DNA of 64,000 nt from G963665925 sp963676345 (GTDB taxonomy: Bacteria > Bacillota > Clostridia > Peptostreptococcales > Acidaminobacteraceae): NCBI GenBank assembly GCA_963676345.2, contig CAXXTS010000004.1, positions 1 through 64,000 on the forward strand, in the 5' to 3' direction. Position 1 is the first letter of the stretch. Each line of letters starts with the position of its first letter. The position numbers were made by a program, and so were the translations under genes. Shown one piece after another: positions 40,877 through 49,202 of the stretch. Under the pieces are notes generated by a model. That model ran no database searches, was not told the DNA's origin, and saw only the letters and a program-made list of their open reading frames with translations.

Positions 40877-41896
40877 TTACAGGTCTAGTTTTGTTGAAAC
40901 ATCCTTCAAGTACTCTTCAGTTTTAGTAATATAATCTTTAAGTTCTTCTGCTGACATATACTCGATAGAAAGGTCAACATTTGCAGCCGCTTCCATATGC
41001 TCTGGCGTATCAATGACTGTTTTCAGCATATCATGAAGCTTTTGTACAATTTCTGCTGGCGTGCCTTGAGGCGCTACTATTGCACGTGCTGATCCGAAAT
41101 AAATTTCATAGCCTTTTTCTACAAGTGTTGGTACCTCTTCAAAATTTTCAAGTCTCTCTTCTGTAAATGAAGCGATAATACGCAGTTCGCCGCTCTCATG
41201 AAGCTGTGCCACTTCACTTAGCTTTGCAACGGTTGCATTCACGTGGCTGCCTCTGAGTGCTGCTAGCATGTCTGAGCTTCCGCCAAATGGTACGTGTGTA
41301 ACTTTGATGCCTGCTTCATACTCAAGGTGTGCTGCTCCTATGTGGTTTGACGCGCCTGTACCGTTATTTGAAATGGTTACCTTTTCAGGATTATTCTTCG
41401 CATAATCTATAAATGATTCTAGGTCAGTCCAATCGGAATCGCCACGTACAACCAATACACCTGGATCGTATACATAGTTCATAATTGGCTCGACACCGCT
41501 TACTTCATAACCTGTATCTCGATTCAGTGTTAAACTTACGAATGTAGGCAGGTTGATGAATCCAATTGTATAGCCATCAGGCTTTGCGTTTGAAAGTTCA
41601 GTAAATCCAAGCTCACCATCTGCACCTGGCTTATTTATGATAACGAGTGGTTGTTCTAAGTGCTTCTCAGCTTCTGCTGCCAAAACACGCGCACCTCTAT
41701 CCGTGCCACCCCCAGCTTTATAAGCAACGACCACTTCAATCGGTTTGTTTGGAAAATCACTTTCTACAGCTGTACTTTCCTGTGCTGTCGTATTTTCAGA
41801 TGCTGCTTTAGCGGGTGCTGCTTCCTGTTTTGGTGCACAGCCCACTGCTGATACCGCTAATGTAATCAATAGGAATAGTGCTAGTATTTTTTTCAT
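40877..41896 (-). CDS. tctC: tripartite tricarboxylate transporter substrate-binding lipoprotein TctC
   Basis: 339 residues. A lipoprotein signal (LLITLAVSAVGC, Cys near residue 20) is followed by a low-complexity linker and the Bug/TctC receptor fold (PNKPIEVVVAYKAGGGTDRGAR, then GASNHIGAAHLEYEAGIKVT). It catches the substrate outside the cell and delivers it to TctAB. First gene of the operon, with a promoter at 41982 and a CcpA/LacI-type palindrome in its leader. Confidence 0.94.
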   Translation of the reverse strand: MKKILALFLLITLAVSAVGCAPKQEAAPAKAASENTTAQESTAVESDFPNKPIEVVVAYKAGGGTDRGARVLAAEAEKHLEQPLVIINKPGADGELGFTELSNAKPDGYTIGFINLPTFVSLTLNRDTGYEVSGVEPIMNYVYDPGVLVVRGDSDWTDLESFIDYAKNNPEKVTISNNGTGASNHIGAAHLEYEAGIKVTHVPFGGSSDMLAALRGSHVNATVAKLSEVAQLHESGELRIIASFTEERLENFEEVPTLVEKGYEIYFGSARAIVAPQGTPAEIVQKLHDMLKTVIDTPEHMEAAANVDLSIEYMSAEELKDYITKTEEYLKDVSTKLDL

Positions 41897-41920
41897 AGTC
41901 CCTCCATAGTAGTTATTCAG

Positions 41921-41936
41921 CGCGAAAACGTTTTCA
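41921..41936. promoter_or_regulatory. cre/LacI-type operator in the tctC leader
   Basis: GAAAACGTTTTC (41924-41935) is a perfect 12-base palindrome with a central CG. With its flank it gives TGAAAACGTTTTC, matching the core of catabolite-responsive elements (TGAAARCGYTTTC). It is 46 bases past the -10 and 25 before the start codon, where a bound repressor would block transcription. Confidence 0.72.
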
Positions 41937-41981
41937 GATTTAGTCGACTTATAAATTAATATTTGATTAATTTATGGTTAA

Positions 41982-42010
41982 ATAATATCTTTTTGATGGA
42001 TTTAAGTCAA
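41982..42010 (-). promoter_or_regulatory. promoter of tctCBA-mgtC
   Basis: On the minus strand TTGACT (42005-42010) is followed after 17 bases by TATTAT (41982-41987). A near-identical AT-rich motif (TTGATTAATTT) occurs on both sides, at about 41962 and 42023, and could bind a regulator. Confidence 0.8.
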
Positions 42011-42054
42011 GGTTTAAATTAATTTTTGATTAATTTTATTCTTTCATATTTCAT

Positions 42055-42160
42055 GTGCTTGCGCAGCGTTTGAGCCTAACGCATCGATACAGTAATAAGA
42101 TCAATTCCAAAAGCATGATAATAGCGTGTTTTGAAACTGATCTTGTTGCTGTATGCCTCT
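42055..42160 (-). repeat. terminator-linked hairpin element, divergent copy C
   Basis: Read on the minus strand it starts behind the rplQ terminator with the same lead-in as copy B (TTTTTTCGTGGAAATGAAAG against TTTTTTCGTGAAAACAAAG). A 26-bp arm follows (42129-42154 with 42087-42112, two mismatches and two wobble pairs) with a 16-base tip. Next comes a short arm GCGTT-AGGCTCA-AACGC (42066-42082) and a small TGC-GCAA-GCA hairpin. Primary sequence of the boxes is poorly kept, so membership rests on architecture, arm length and position. Confidence 0.55.
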
Positions 42161-42172
42161 TTCATTTCCACG

Positions 42173-42213
42173 AAAAAAGCCTGATAAACACAAAGTGTTT
42201 TATCAGGCTTTAT
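42173..42213. terminator. intrinsic terminator after rplQ
   Basis: AAAGCCTGATAAACAC pairs with GTGTTTTATCAGGCTTT with one bulged base, around AAA. Runs of A on the left and T on the right make it able to stop transcripts from either side. It ends the S10-spc-alpha superoperon. Confidence 0.9.
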
Positions 42214-42262
42214 TTTTTATAACGCATCAAGCGCTTAAGACTGTATAGGTCTTTAGCGTAGA

Positions 42263-42604
42263 TTACACTAATTCGATAACAACCATCATCGCAGCATCGC
42301 CACGACGAGGGCCAAGTTTATACATACGAGTGTAACCACCGTTCTTGTCAGCGTATTTAGGTCCGATTTCGTTGAACAGCGACTGTACAACAGCTGGGCT
42401 CGTCACATAAGATGCAGCTTGACGACGTGCATGCAGGTCGCCGCGCTTTGCAAGTGTGATCATTTTTTCAACTTGACGACGTGCTTCTTTAGCGCGTGTT
42501 TCAGTTGTTTCGATGCGACCCTTTTCAAGCAGGCTTGTAGTCAGGTTTCTCAGCATCAGATCACGATGAGACGAGGTACGGCCAAGCTTTCTATATCTAG
42601 CCAT
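42263..42604 (-). CDS. rplQ: 50S ribosomal protein L17
   Basis: 113 residues starting MARYRKLGRTSSHRDLMLRN, the family N-terminus. Last gene of the alpha operon, 21 bases after rpoA. Confidence 0.98.
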   Translation of the reverse strand: MARYRKLGRTSSHRDLMLRNLTTSLLEKGRIETTETRAKEARRQVEKMITLAKRGDLHARRQAASYVTSPAVVQSLFNEIGPKYADKNGGYTRMYKLGPRRGDAAMMVVIELV

Positions 42605-42625
42605 ATCATATCCTCCTAACGCGTC

Positions 42626-43576
42626 TTATTCTTCTTCTTCTTTTAAGCCAAGACCAAGGTCATGTAGCTTATGTTTAACTTCTTCTAAAGACTTCTTACC
42701 AAGGTTACGAACTTTCATCATGTCCTCTTCGGAGCGGTCTGTCAACTCTTCAACAGTGTTGATTCCGGCACGCTTCAGGCAGTTGTAAGAACGCACAGAA
42801 AGGTCAAGCTCTTCAATAGTCATTTCAAGAACTTTTTCCTTCTTGTCCTCTTCTTTTTCAACCATGATTTCTACACCAGCAGTCGCATCCGTCATGTTAA
42901 TGAACAAGTTAAGATGTTCAGACATAACTTTAGCACCTAGAGATGCTGCTTCGTCTGGTTTAATCGTTCCATCAGTCCAAATATCTAGAGTCAGTTTATC
43001 GTAGTCCGCGACTTGTCCAACACGTGTCTTGTCTACGGCAAAATTAACTTTCTTTACTGGCGTGAAAATAGAATCAACTGGAATAATGCCGATCGGAAGG
43101 CCAGCGTCCTTATTTTGATCCGCTGGAATATATCCACGACCTTTAGCAAGTGCAATTTCCATATTGAGTGCTGCATCTGATTCAAGTGTGCAGATGTGAA
43201 GATCTGTATCCAGAATTTCAACGTCAGCATCAGCTATGATATCACCAGCAGTAATTGGTCCATGCTCACTTGCTTCAATACGAAGAATTTTCGTATCATC
43301 ATCAGAGTTGATCTTAGCAGCCAGGTTTTTTAGGTTAAGAATAATCTCAACAACATCTTCCTTTACACCAGGAATGGTAGAGAACTCATGTAGAACGTTC
43401 TCGATTTTTATCCATTTAACAGCAGTGCCTGGCAAGGAAGAAAGCATGATACGGCGCAGGCTGTTGCCTAGCGTAATGCCATAGCCTCTTTCTAGAGGTT
43501 CAACAACAAACTTACCATATGTGAAGTCGTCGCTTAGTTCAACACAGTCTATTTTCGGCTTTTCAATTTCGATCAT
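42626..43576 (-). CDS. rpoA: RNA polymerase alpha subunit
   Basis: 316 residues. The N-terminal assembly domain has GYGITLGNSLRRIMLSSLPG. The C-terminal domain, which contacts DNA UP elements and activators, has SVRSYNCLKRAGINTVEEL and RNLGKKSLEEVK. It lies between rpsD and rplQ as usual. Confidence 0.98.
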   Translation of the reverse strand: MIEIEKPKIDCVELSDDFTYGKFVVEPLERGYGITLGNSLRRIMLSSLPGTAVKWIKIENVLHEFSTIPGVKEDVVEIILNLKNLAAKINSDDDTKILRIEASEHGPITAGDIIADADVEILDTDLHICTLESDAALNMEIALAKGRGYIPADQNKDAGLPIGIIPVDSIFTPVKKVNFAVDKTRVGQVADYDKLTLDIWTDGTIKPDEAASLGAKVMSEHLNLFINMTDATAGVEIMVEKEEDKKEKVLEMTIEELDLSVRSYNCLKRAGINTVEELTDRSEEDMMKVRNLGKKSLEEVKHKLHDLGLGLKEEEE

Positions 43577-43636
43577 GAATCGAACCCTCCCTTTCGCTGT
43601 TATCCAATACTATGAGGACAATTAAAATCCATTCAT

Positions 43637-44251
43637 TTATCTGGAGTAAAGCTCGATGATAAGATGCTCTTCGATTGGTAGATCAATATCTTCTCTCGAA
43701 GGCTCAGCTACAACTTCGCCACCCATTTCATTAGCTTTTAGCCATGCAGGTGCAGTGTAGTCCTTTTCAGCAGCTTCTTTAAACTTGCTAGAAGACTTGC
43801 TGTTTTCTTTTACTTCAATAACGTCGCCAATGCTTAGTTTCATTGAAGGAATATCAGCCTTCTTGCCGTTCAGGGTAAAGTGACCGTGACCAACAAGTTG
43901 ACGCGCTTCTTTTCTAGAAGCAGCTAGGCCAAGACGGTATACAACATTGTCAAAACGCAGTTCAAGAAGTTTTAGCATGTTTTCGCCAGTTTTACCTTCC
44001 ATTTTTGCTGCTTTATCAAATGTAGTTCTGAATTGGCTTTCAATTAGGCCGTAAAAACGCTTAACTTTTTGCTTCTCACGAAGCTGAACGCCGTAGTTTG
44101 ATTGCTTGCTTCTACGAGCGCCGTGCTGACCAGGCGCACTTTCGCGCTTGTTGATAGCACATTTATCTGAATAACATCTGTCGCCCTTTAGGTACAGTTT
44201 TTGTCCCTCGCGGCGGCAAAGTCGACAACTAGGTCCAGTATATCTTGCCAT
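43637..44251 (-). CDS. rpsD: 30S ribosomal protein S4, zinc-binding form
   Basis: 204 residues. It has an N-terminal zinc site (CRLCRREG, later CYSDKC) and an S4 RNA-binding domain (RLDNVVYRLG-like RFDNVVYRLGLAASRKEARQ). Unlike B. subtilis, the gene sits inside the alpha operon, so S4 may control the operon directly. Confidence 0.97.
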   Translation of the reverse strand: MARYTGPSCRLCRREGQKLYLKGDRCYSDKCAINKRESAPGQHGARRSKQSNYGVQLREKQKVKRFYGLIESQFRTTFDKAAKMEGKTGENMLKLLELRFDNVVYRLGLAASRKEARQLVGHGHFTLNGKKADIPSMKLSIGDVIEVKENSKSSSKFKEAAEKDYTAPAWLKANEMGGEVVAEPSREDIDLPIEEHLIIELYSR

Positions 44252-44271
44252 CTAGTCTTGCACCTCCTGTA

Positions 44272-44670
44272 TTATACTCTTCTTCTCTTAGGTGGTCGAC
44301 AACCATTGTGAGGAATTGGTGTTACGTCTTGGATCGAGCTGATTTCCAAACCTGCTGCTTGCAGAGATCGGATAGCTGCTTCACGACCGGATCCAGGACC
44401 TTTTACGAATACTGATACTGCTTTAAGGCCATGTTCCATGCCTGTTTTAGCAGCAGCTTCCGCGCACATTTGTGCTGCGAATGGTGTAGACTTTCTAGAG
44501 CCTTTGAAGCCTAGAGCGCCTGCGCTTGACCATGCGATAACATTACCGCTATTGTCTGTAAGCGTAACGATTGTATTGTTGAAAGTCGCTTGAATATGCG
44601 CTTGACCGCGGTCAATATTCTTGCGAGCTTTTTTTCTGCCACGCGTATTACGAGCTTTTTTAGCCGCCAT
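44272..44670 (-). CDS. rpsK: 30S ribosomal protein S11
   Basis: 132 residues with the family blocks NTIVTLTDNSGNVIAWSSAG and TPIPHNGCRPPKRRRV. Alpha operon, between rpsM and rpsD. Confidence 0.98.
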   Translation of the reverse strand: MAAKKARNTRGRKKARKNIDRGQAHIQATFNNTIVTLTDNSGNVIAWSSAGALGFKGSRKSTPFAAQMCAEAAAKTGMEHGLKAVSVFVKGPGSGREAAIRSLQAAGLEISSIQDVTPIPHNGCRPPKRRRV

Positions 44671-44688
44671 GCGTCTAACCTCCTTTTA

Positions 44689-45057
44689 CTACTTTTTCTT
44701 CTTAGCTACAGTCTTAGCCGGACCCTTACGTGTACGAGCATTCGTCTTAGTCTTTTGACCACGTACAGGAAGTCCTTTTCTATGACGGATACCACGTTGG
44801 CATCCAATTTCTTGTAGACGCTTAATATTTAGAGCAATCTCACGTCTTAGATCACCTTCAACTGTATAGTCGTCTTCGATGATCGCACGAAGTTTTGCAA
44901 CTTCTTCTTCAGTAAGATCTTTAATTCGCGTACTTTCGTTGATACCTGCCGCTGCAAGAATATCAGCTGAAATGTTGCGACCTATACCATAAATGTATGT
45001 TAGACCAACAACAGCTCGCTTATCTCTTGGCAAGTCAACACCTGCGATACGTGCCAT
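44689..45057 (-). CDS. rpsM: 30S ribosomal protein S13
   Basis: 122 residues starting MARIAGVDLPRDKRAVVGLTY. The basic tail (GQKTKTNARTRKGPAKTVAK) is typical. A structured 135-base spacer separates it from rpmJ upstream. Confidence 0.98.
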   Translation of the reverse strand: MARIAGVDLPRDKRAVVGLTYIYGIGRNISADILAAAGINESTRIKDLTEEEVAKLRAIIEDDYTVEGDLRREIALNIKRLQEIGCQRGIRHRKGLPVRGQKTKTNARTRKGPAKTVAKKKK

Positions 45058-45115
45058 TTAGTGCACCTCCCATTTTACAACTTCATTAGTGAATCATAAA
45101 AATAGATGATTTGGA

Positions 45116-45185
45116 GATATATATTGTAACCACGCCAGCTGGAAGAACATTACATCAGCCGCGCCTAAAAGCTGGCGTATATATC
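45116..45185 (-). promoter_or_regulatory. structured spacer between rpmJ and rpsM, possible S4 control site
   Basis: ACGCCAGCT (45132-45140) pairs perfectly with AGCTGGCGT (45170-45178). Outer arms GATATAT (45116-45122) and ATATATC (45179-45185) can extend it around an internal loop. The 29-base apical region may fold further. In E. coli, S4 binds a pseudoknot just upstream of rpsM; because rpsD is in this operon, an analogous role is plausible but unproven. Confidence 0.45.
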
Positions 45186-45192
45186 AAGTTTA

Positions 45193-45306
45193 CTAGCCTT
45201 GCTTTTGTTTATGCTTAGGGTTTTCACAGATAACCATGACTCTACCCTTACGCTTAATGATCTTGCATTTTTCGCAGATCGGTTTTACAGATGGGCGAAC
45301 CTTCAT
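45193..45306 (-). CDS. rpmJ: 50S ribosomal protein L36, zinc-binding form
   Basis: 37 residues, MKVRPSVKPICEKCKIIKRK then GRVMVICENPKHKQKQG. The zinc ligands are C-x2-C, C and H. It lies between infA and rpsM, 17 bases after infA, its usual place. GGAGGG precedes the ATG. Confidence 0.98.
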   Translation of the reverse strand: MKVRPSVKPICEKCKIIKRKGRVMVICENPKHKQKQG

Positions 45307-45323
45307 TCTTGTCCCTCCTTAAA

Positions 45324-45542
45324 TCACTTACCGCGCCAAGTAATTCTGCCTTTTGTCAAATCGTACGGTGAAAGCTCAAGCGTCACTTTATCTCCAGGCA
45401 GAATTCGAATGAAATTCATACGAAGCTTCCCAGATAAATGTGCCAAAACGACATGATCGTTTTCGAGCTTGACTTTGAACGTTGCATTAGGCAGGGCCTC
45501 TACTACGGTTCCCTTGACTTCAATAGCGTCTTTCTTAGCCAT
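45324..45542 (-). CDS. infA: translation initiation factor IF-1
   Basis: 72 residues with an S1/OB fold: MAKKDAIEVKGTVVEALPNA, then HLSGKLRMNFIRILPGDKV and DLTKGRITWR. Located between the KOW protein gene and rpmJ. Confidence 0.98.
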   Translation of the reverse strand: MAKKDAIEVKGTVVEALPNATFKVKLENDHVVLAHLSGKLRMNFIRILPGDKVTLELSPYDLTKGRITWRGK

Positions 45543-45572
45543 TAAGACATATCCCTCCTACAGAGTTCTAGA

Positions 45573-45860
45573 TCAGTTTAATCCCAGTTTTTCTATCTCA
45601 CGACGCACAAGTGCGTTATTGATCTTTCCGTCACCCGAAAGCTTATCTTTCAGGGTTTCACTCACCTGCCCCATAACAGCTAGGTGTCTGATCTTCTTCT
45701 TTTTCGGCTTTTCGATTCTTCGAAGATCTCCATCCGCAATCAGAACATACTTTTCATCAACGACTTCAGTCACGACAAAGATTCTGTCCTTATCACGTCC
45801 GGCTTTCGATCTGACATATTGTCCGACCATGATGTCCTTCGTTGTTTCCAAATCTGCCAC
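45573..45860 (-). CDS. KOW-domain RNA-binding protein (L14e-like)
   Basis: 95 residues. The N-terminal half resembles a KOW motif (VGQYVRSKAGRDKDRIFVVT). A basic KKKKIRHL stretch follows, with a helical C-terminus. Proteins of this kind between map and infA are common in Firmicutes; the exact role is not established, with ribosome association inferred. It lies 5 bases after map. Confidence 0.85.
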   Translation of the reverse strand: MADLETTKDIMVGQYVRSKAGRDKDRIFVVTEVVDEKYVLIADGDLRRIEKPKKKKIRHLAVMGQVSETLKDKLSGDGKINNALVRREIEKLGLN

Positions 45861-45865
45861 CTCGC

Positions 45866-46618
45866 TTAATCAAGACTTGTCAGAAGTTGTGGTGCATCAT
45901 CTGTAATCGCCAGTGTATGCTCATAATGAGCCGACATCTTGCGGTCCAGTGTGATCACGGTCCACTTATCCTCTAGAATCTTGACTGAATATCCACCTGC
46001 ATTAACCATCGGTTCTATTGCAAGGACCATTCCTTCAGCGAGTCTTGGGCCTTTCCCGGGTGGTCCATAATTCGGTATTTGAGGATCTTCATGCAGATTG
46101 GTTCCTATGCCGTGTCCGACGAAATCTCGAACGACGGAAAAACCATGAGACTCAACGTAGTTTTGGATGGCATGTGATACATCAGATAGTCTATAACCTA
46201 CGCGACAAAACTTCAGTCCTTCATAAAAACTTTGTCTTGTCACATCAATCAGTCTCGCTGCCTCTTCAGATACTTGACCTACTGCGAATGTTTTCGCTGC
46301 ATCGCCATAGTAGCCATTTTTGAGTGCACCAATATCGACACTGATGATATCTCCATCTTTTAACTCTCGACTGGCACTGGGAATCCCGTGAACGACCTCT
46401 TCATTAATGGAGGCACATATGCTTCCCGGAAATCCGCCATAGCCTTTAAATGCAGCTATTGCACCATGCTTACGAATTTCCTTTTCAGCAATATCATCCA
46501 ATTCCTTGGTTGTGATTCCCGGTCTTATATGAGACTTCAGCACGTTGTGGACGTGCGCGACGATCTTTCCAGATTCGCGCATCGTCTCAATTTCGCGCTT
46601 TGACTTCAGGATAATCAT
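45866..46618 (-). CDS. map: type I methionine aminopeptidase
   Basis: Removes the initiator methionine from new proteins. 250 residues. Metal ligands fall in SVDIGALKNGYYGDAAKTF, GHGIGTNLHEDP, AIEPMV and YEHTLAI. It starts two bases after the adk stop. Confidence 0.96.
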   Translation of the reverse strand: MIILKSKREIETMRESGKIVAHVHNVLKSHIRPGITTKELDDIAEKEIRKHGAIAAFKGYGGFPGSICASINEEVVHGIPSASRELKDGDIISVDIGALKNGYYGDAAKTFAVGQVSEEAARLIDVTRQSFYEGLKFCRVGYRLSDVSHAIQNYVESHGFSVVRDFVGHGIGTNLHEDPQIPNYGPPGKGPRLAEGMVLAIEPMVNAGGYSVKILEDKWTVITLDRKMSAHYEHTLAITDDAPQLLTSLD

Positions 46619-46620
46619 TA

Positions 46621-47268
46621 TTATAGACTCCCCAACGTTGAAACAATGTCTTCAAATACGACAGCAATGTCTCTTTGACCGTCAACTGTTGCAAGAATGT
46701 CTTGCTTAGTATAGTAGTCGATGAGTGGTGATGTCTGATCCATATAAACCTGGATTCTGTTTGAAACCGTCTCTTCATTGTCATCCGCTCGTTGGTAAAG
46801 CTCTCCGCCACACTTATCGCATACGCCCTCTTCCTTTGTAGGATTAAATGCAATATGGTAAGTTGCGCCGCAAGCCTTACAGATTCTTCTACCCACTGCG
46901 CGTTCAACTAAAACGCTAGGATCAACTTGGATGTTTAGAACACAGTCAAGCGAGCAGTTCATTCCTGAAAGAGCCTTATCTAAAGCCTCTGCCTGCTCAA
47001 CCGTTCTTGGAAATCCATCTAGTAGAAAACCAGCTTTTGTGTCATCCTGTGCGAGTCGATCTTCGACAATTGCAACAGTGATTTCATCAGGAACCAGTTC
47101 CCCACGGTCAATATATGCCTTCGCTTTCTTGCCAAGCTCCGTGCCACCTTTAATGTTAGCGCGGAAGATATCCCCAGTTGAAATATGAGGGACATCATAC
47201 TTATCGACAATACTTGCTGCTTGTGTTCCTTTTCCGGCCCCTGGAGGTCCGAGTAAAATTAATCTCAT
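46621..47268 (-). CDS. adk: adenylate kinase
   Basis: Interconverts AMP, ADP and ATP. The P loop is GPPGAGKGTQA, and the lid is zinc-binding (CKACGATYH and CDKCGGE). The ATG at 47268 has AGGAG eight bases upstream and begins at the family N-terminus (MRLILLGPPG). The frame extends three codons further to a GTG. 215 residues. Confidence 0.96.
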   Translation of the reverse strand: MRLILLGPPGAGKGTQAASIVDKYDVPHISTGDIFRANIKGGTELGKKAKAYIDRGELVPDEITVAIVEDRLAQDDTKAGFLLDGFPRTVEQAEALDKALSGMNCSLDCVLNIQVDPSVLVERAVGRRICKACGATYHIAFNPTKEEGVCDKCGGELYQRADDNEETVSNRIQVYMDQTSPLIDYYTKQDILATVDGQRDIAVVFEDIVSTLGSL

Positions 47269-47288
47269 GCTTACCACTCCTGTCCGCT

Positions 47289-48551
47289 CTACTTAAGGAA
47301 ACCTTGGTAGTGACGCATAATCATTTGCGATTCAATCTGCTTCATAGTTTCAATTGAAACGCCTACTGCGATTAGCAGCGATGTGCCACCAAAACGGAAT
47401 GTCGTTCCTGCCATTGTAGACAGCAGGTTAGGCATTACTGCGATCATCGCGAGGAAAATCGCTCCCGCAAAAGTAATTCTGTTTAGTGTTCGCATTATAT
47501 ATTCAGCAGTTGGCTTGCCAGGACGAATGCCTGGTACAAAACCGCCATTCTTCTTCATGTTTTCAGCAACATCATATGGATTGAAAGTTACTGATGTGTA
47601 GAAGTATGTGAATGCAATGATTAGCAGCGCATACAGGAAGTTGTACAGTAAGCTGCCTGTGTTAAAGTGCGAACTCATGAAAGCATAGAAGCTGCTTTGT
47701 GGCATGAATTGCGCAATTGTCATCGGGAACATAAGTAGTGACATTGAGAAGATTACAGGAATAACGCCCGCCTGATTTACTTTTAGCGGAATGTGTGTGC
47801 TGTGTCCGCCATAAGACTTGCGGCCAACAACACGCTTAGCGTATTGTACTGGAACCTTTCTTTGTCCCTGCTGAATGTATATAACACCCATGATGACACC
47901 AATCGCAAGAACTACAAACAGGATAACTGCGAAGATCGAAATCTCGTTGTTAATAACCTTAAATACTGTAGTTTGAATGCTGACTGGCAGTCTTGATATG
48001 ATACCGGCAAAGATGAAGATGGAAATACCATTTCCAATGCCGTTTTCTGTGATCTTTTCGCCCAAGTACATGAGGAATGCTACCCCGGCAGTTAGAGTCA
48101 TAACTGAAATAACCACTGATGTAGTATTGAATTCGATAAAAGCAGGTCTGAAAATACCAACACTCATACCAACTGCTTGAATCAATGCCAAAATGACGGT
48201 ACCGTAACGCGTCATCTGAGCCAGTTTTTTACGACCCTCTTCTCCCTCTTTCGCGAGTTGCTCAAGAGATGGAATGGCAATCTGAAGCAAGTTAACAATG
48301 ATCGACGCTGTGATATATGGCGATATACCCAGAGCAAAGATTGAGAATCGCTTAAATGATCCACCTGATAAAAGGTTGAAGAATCCAAACAATCCATCTT
48401 CATTTGCAAATAGAGTAGCTAATTTGTTAGCGTCTACACCAGGTACCGGAACGTGTGCACCTAATCTGAATATGACAATCATCATCAATGTGTAGATCAT
48501 TCGTTTTTGTAAATCAGGTATTTTCCAAGCATTTCTCAGCGTTGCGAACAA
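47289..48551 (-). CDS. secY: preprotein translocase subunit SecY
   Basis: 420 residues with ten membrane helices forming the protein-export channel. Recognisable blocks are RLGAHVPVPGVDANKL, GISPYITASIIVNLLQIAIP and NPYDVAENMKKNGGFVPGIR. It follows rplO by one base and precedes adk. Confidence 0.97.
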   Translation of the reverse strand: MFATLRNAWKIPDLQKRMIYTLMMIVIFRLGAHVPVPGVDANKLATLFANEDGLFGFFNLLSGGSFKRFSIFALGISPYITASIIVNLLQIAIPSLEQLAKEGEEGRKKLAQMTRYGTVILALIQAVGMSVGIFRPAFIEFNTTSVVISVMTLTAGVAFLMYLGEKITENGIGNGISIFIFAGIISRLPVSIQTTVFKVINNEISIFAVILFVVLAIGVIMGVIYIQQGQRKVPVQYAKRVVGRKSYGGHSTHIPLKVNQAGVIPVIFSMSLLMFPMTIAQFMPQSSFYAFMSSHFNTGSLLYNFLYALLIIAFTYFYTSVTFNPYDVAENMKKNGGFVPGIRPGKPTAEYIMRTLNRITFAGAIFLAMIAVMPNLLSTMAGTTFRFGGTSLLIAVGVSIETMKQIESQMIMRHYQGFLK

Positions 48552-48552
48552 G

Positions 48553-48993
48553 TTAGATCACCTCTGCCTTTCCTCCTGCAGCTTCAATCTTTGTGATAGC
48601 TGACTGAGTGAATTTATTTGCCTTAACTGTAAGCTTTTTAGTTAGCTCACCATCGCCAAGGATTTTAACGCCGTACTCAACCTTGCTAAGTACGCCTGTT
48701 TCCAGAAGTAATTCTGGTGTGATCTCTGTGCCGTCTTCGAATTTATTTAATGTCTCAACGTTTACGATAGTCCAGTTCTTTCTCGTAAAGTTCTTGAAAC
48801 CACGCTTTGGAAGACGTCTGAAAAGTGGCATCTGACCACCCTCGAAACCAGGACGAACGCCGCCGCCTGAACGAGAGTTTTGACCATTCATACCGCGACC
48901 AGCAGTCGTACCTTGTCCAGAACCGCCGCCGCGACCAATACGCTTGCGATTCTTAGTTGAACCAGCAGTAGGTCTCAGTTCATGTAGCTTCAT
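48553..48993 (-). CDS. rplO: 50S ribosomal protein L15
   Basis: 146 residues starting MKLHELRPTAGSTKNRKRIG, with the glycine-rich GRGGGSGQGTTAGRGMNGQN segment. Located between rpmD and secY. Confidence 0.98.
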   Translation of the reverse strand: MKLHELRPTAGSTKNRKRIGRGGGSGQGTTAGRGMNGQNSRSGGGVRPGFEGGQMPLFRRLPKRGFKNFTRKNWTIVNVETLNKFEDGTEITPELLLETGVLSKVEYGVKILGDGELTKKLTVKANKFTQSAITKIEAAGGKAEVI

Positions 48994-49010
48994 GTTGACA
49001 CCTCCTTAAT

Positions 49011-49190
49011 TTAAGCTTCTTCTACTTCTAGCAAGTGGCTAACTTGTGCAATCATACCTCTCATTTGAGGGTTGTCTTGCTTTTCAACCACTTGACCGAT
49101 TTTTCTCAGGCCAAGAGCCTGAACAGTCAATTTATGCTTAGGCTTTGCGCCGATAGTACTCTTTACGAGTTTGATCTTGATTGTAGCCAA
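49011..49190 (-). CDS. rpmD: 50S ribosomal protein L30
   Basis: 59 residues from a TTG start (49190), with GGGGGAG upstream. It reads MATIKIKLVKSTIGAKPKHK then LTVQALGLRKIGQVVEKQDN, typical of L30. It fills the gap between rpsE and rplO. The rare TTG start may lower its translation relative to its neighbours. Confidence 0.97.
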   Translation of the reverse strand: MATIKIKLVKSTIGAKPKHKLTVQALGLRKIGQVVEKQDNPQMRGMIAQVSHLLEVEEA

Positions 49191-49202
49191 GGTGTTCTCC
49201 CC

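Noticed and set aside
41962..42033. Insertion remnant at the tct promoter based on the repeated TTGATTAATTT
   Set aside because: The repeats are short and AT-rich, flank a good promoter, and fit regulator sites better than a mobile-element scar.
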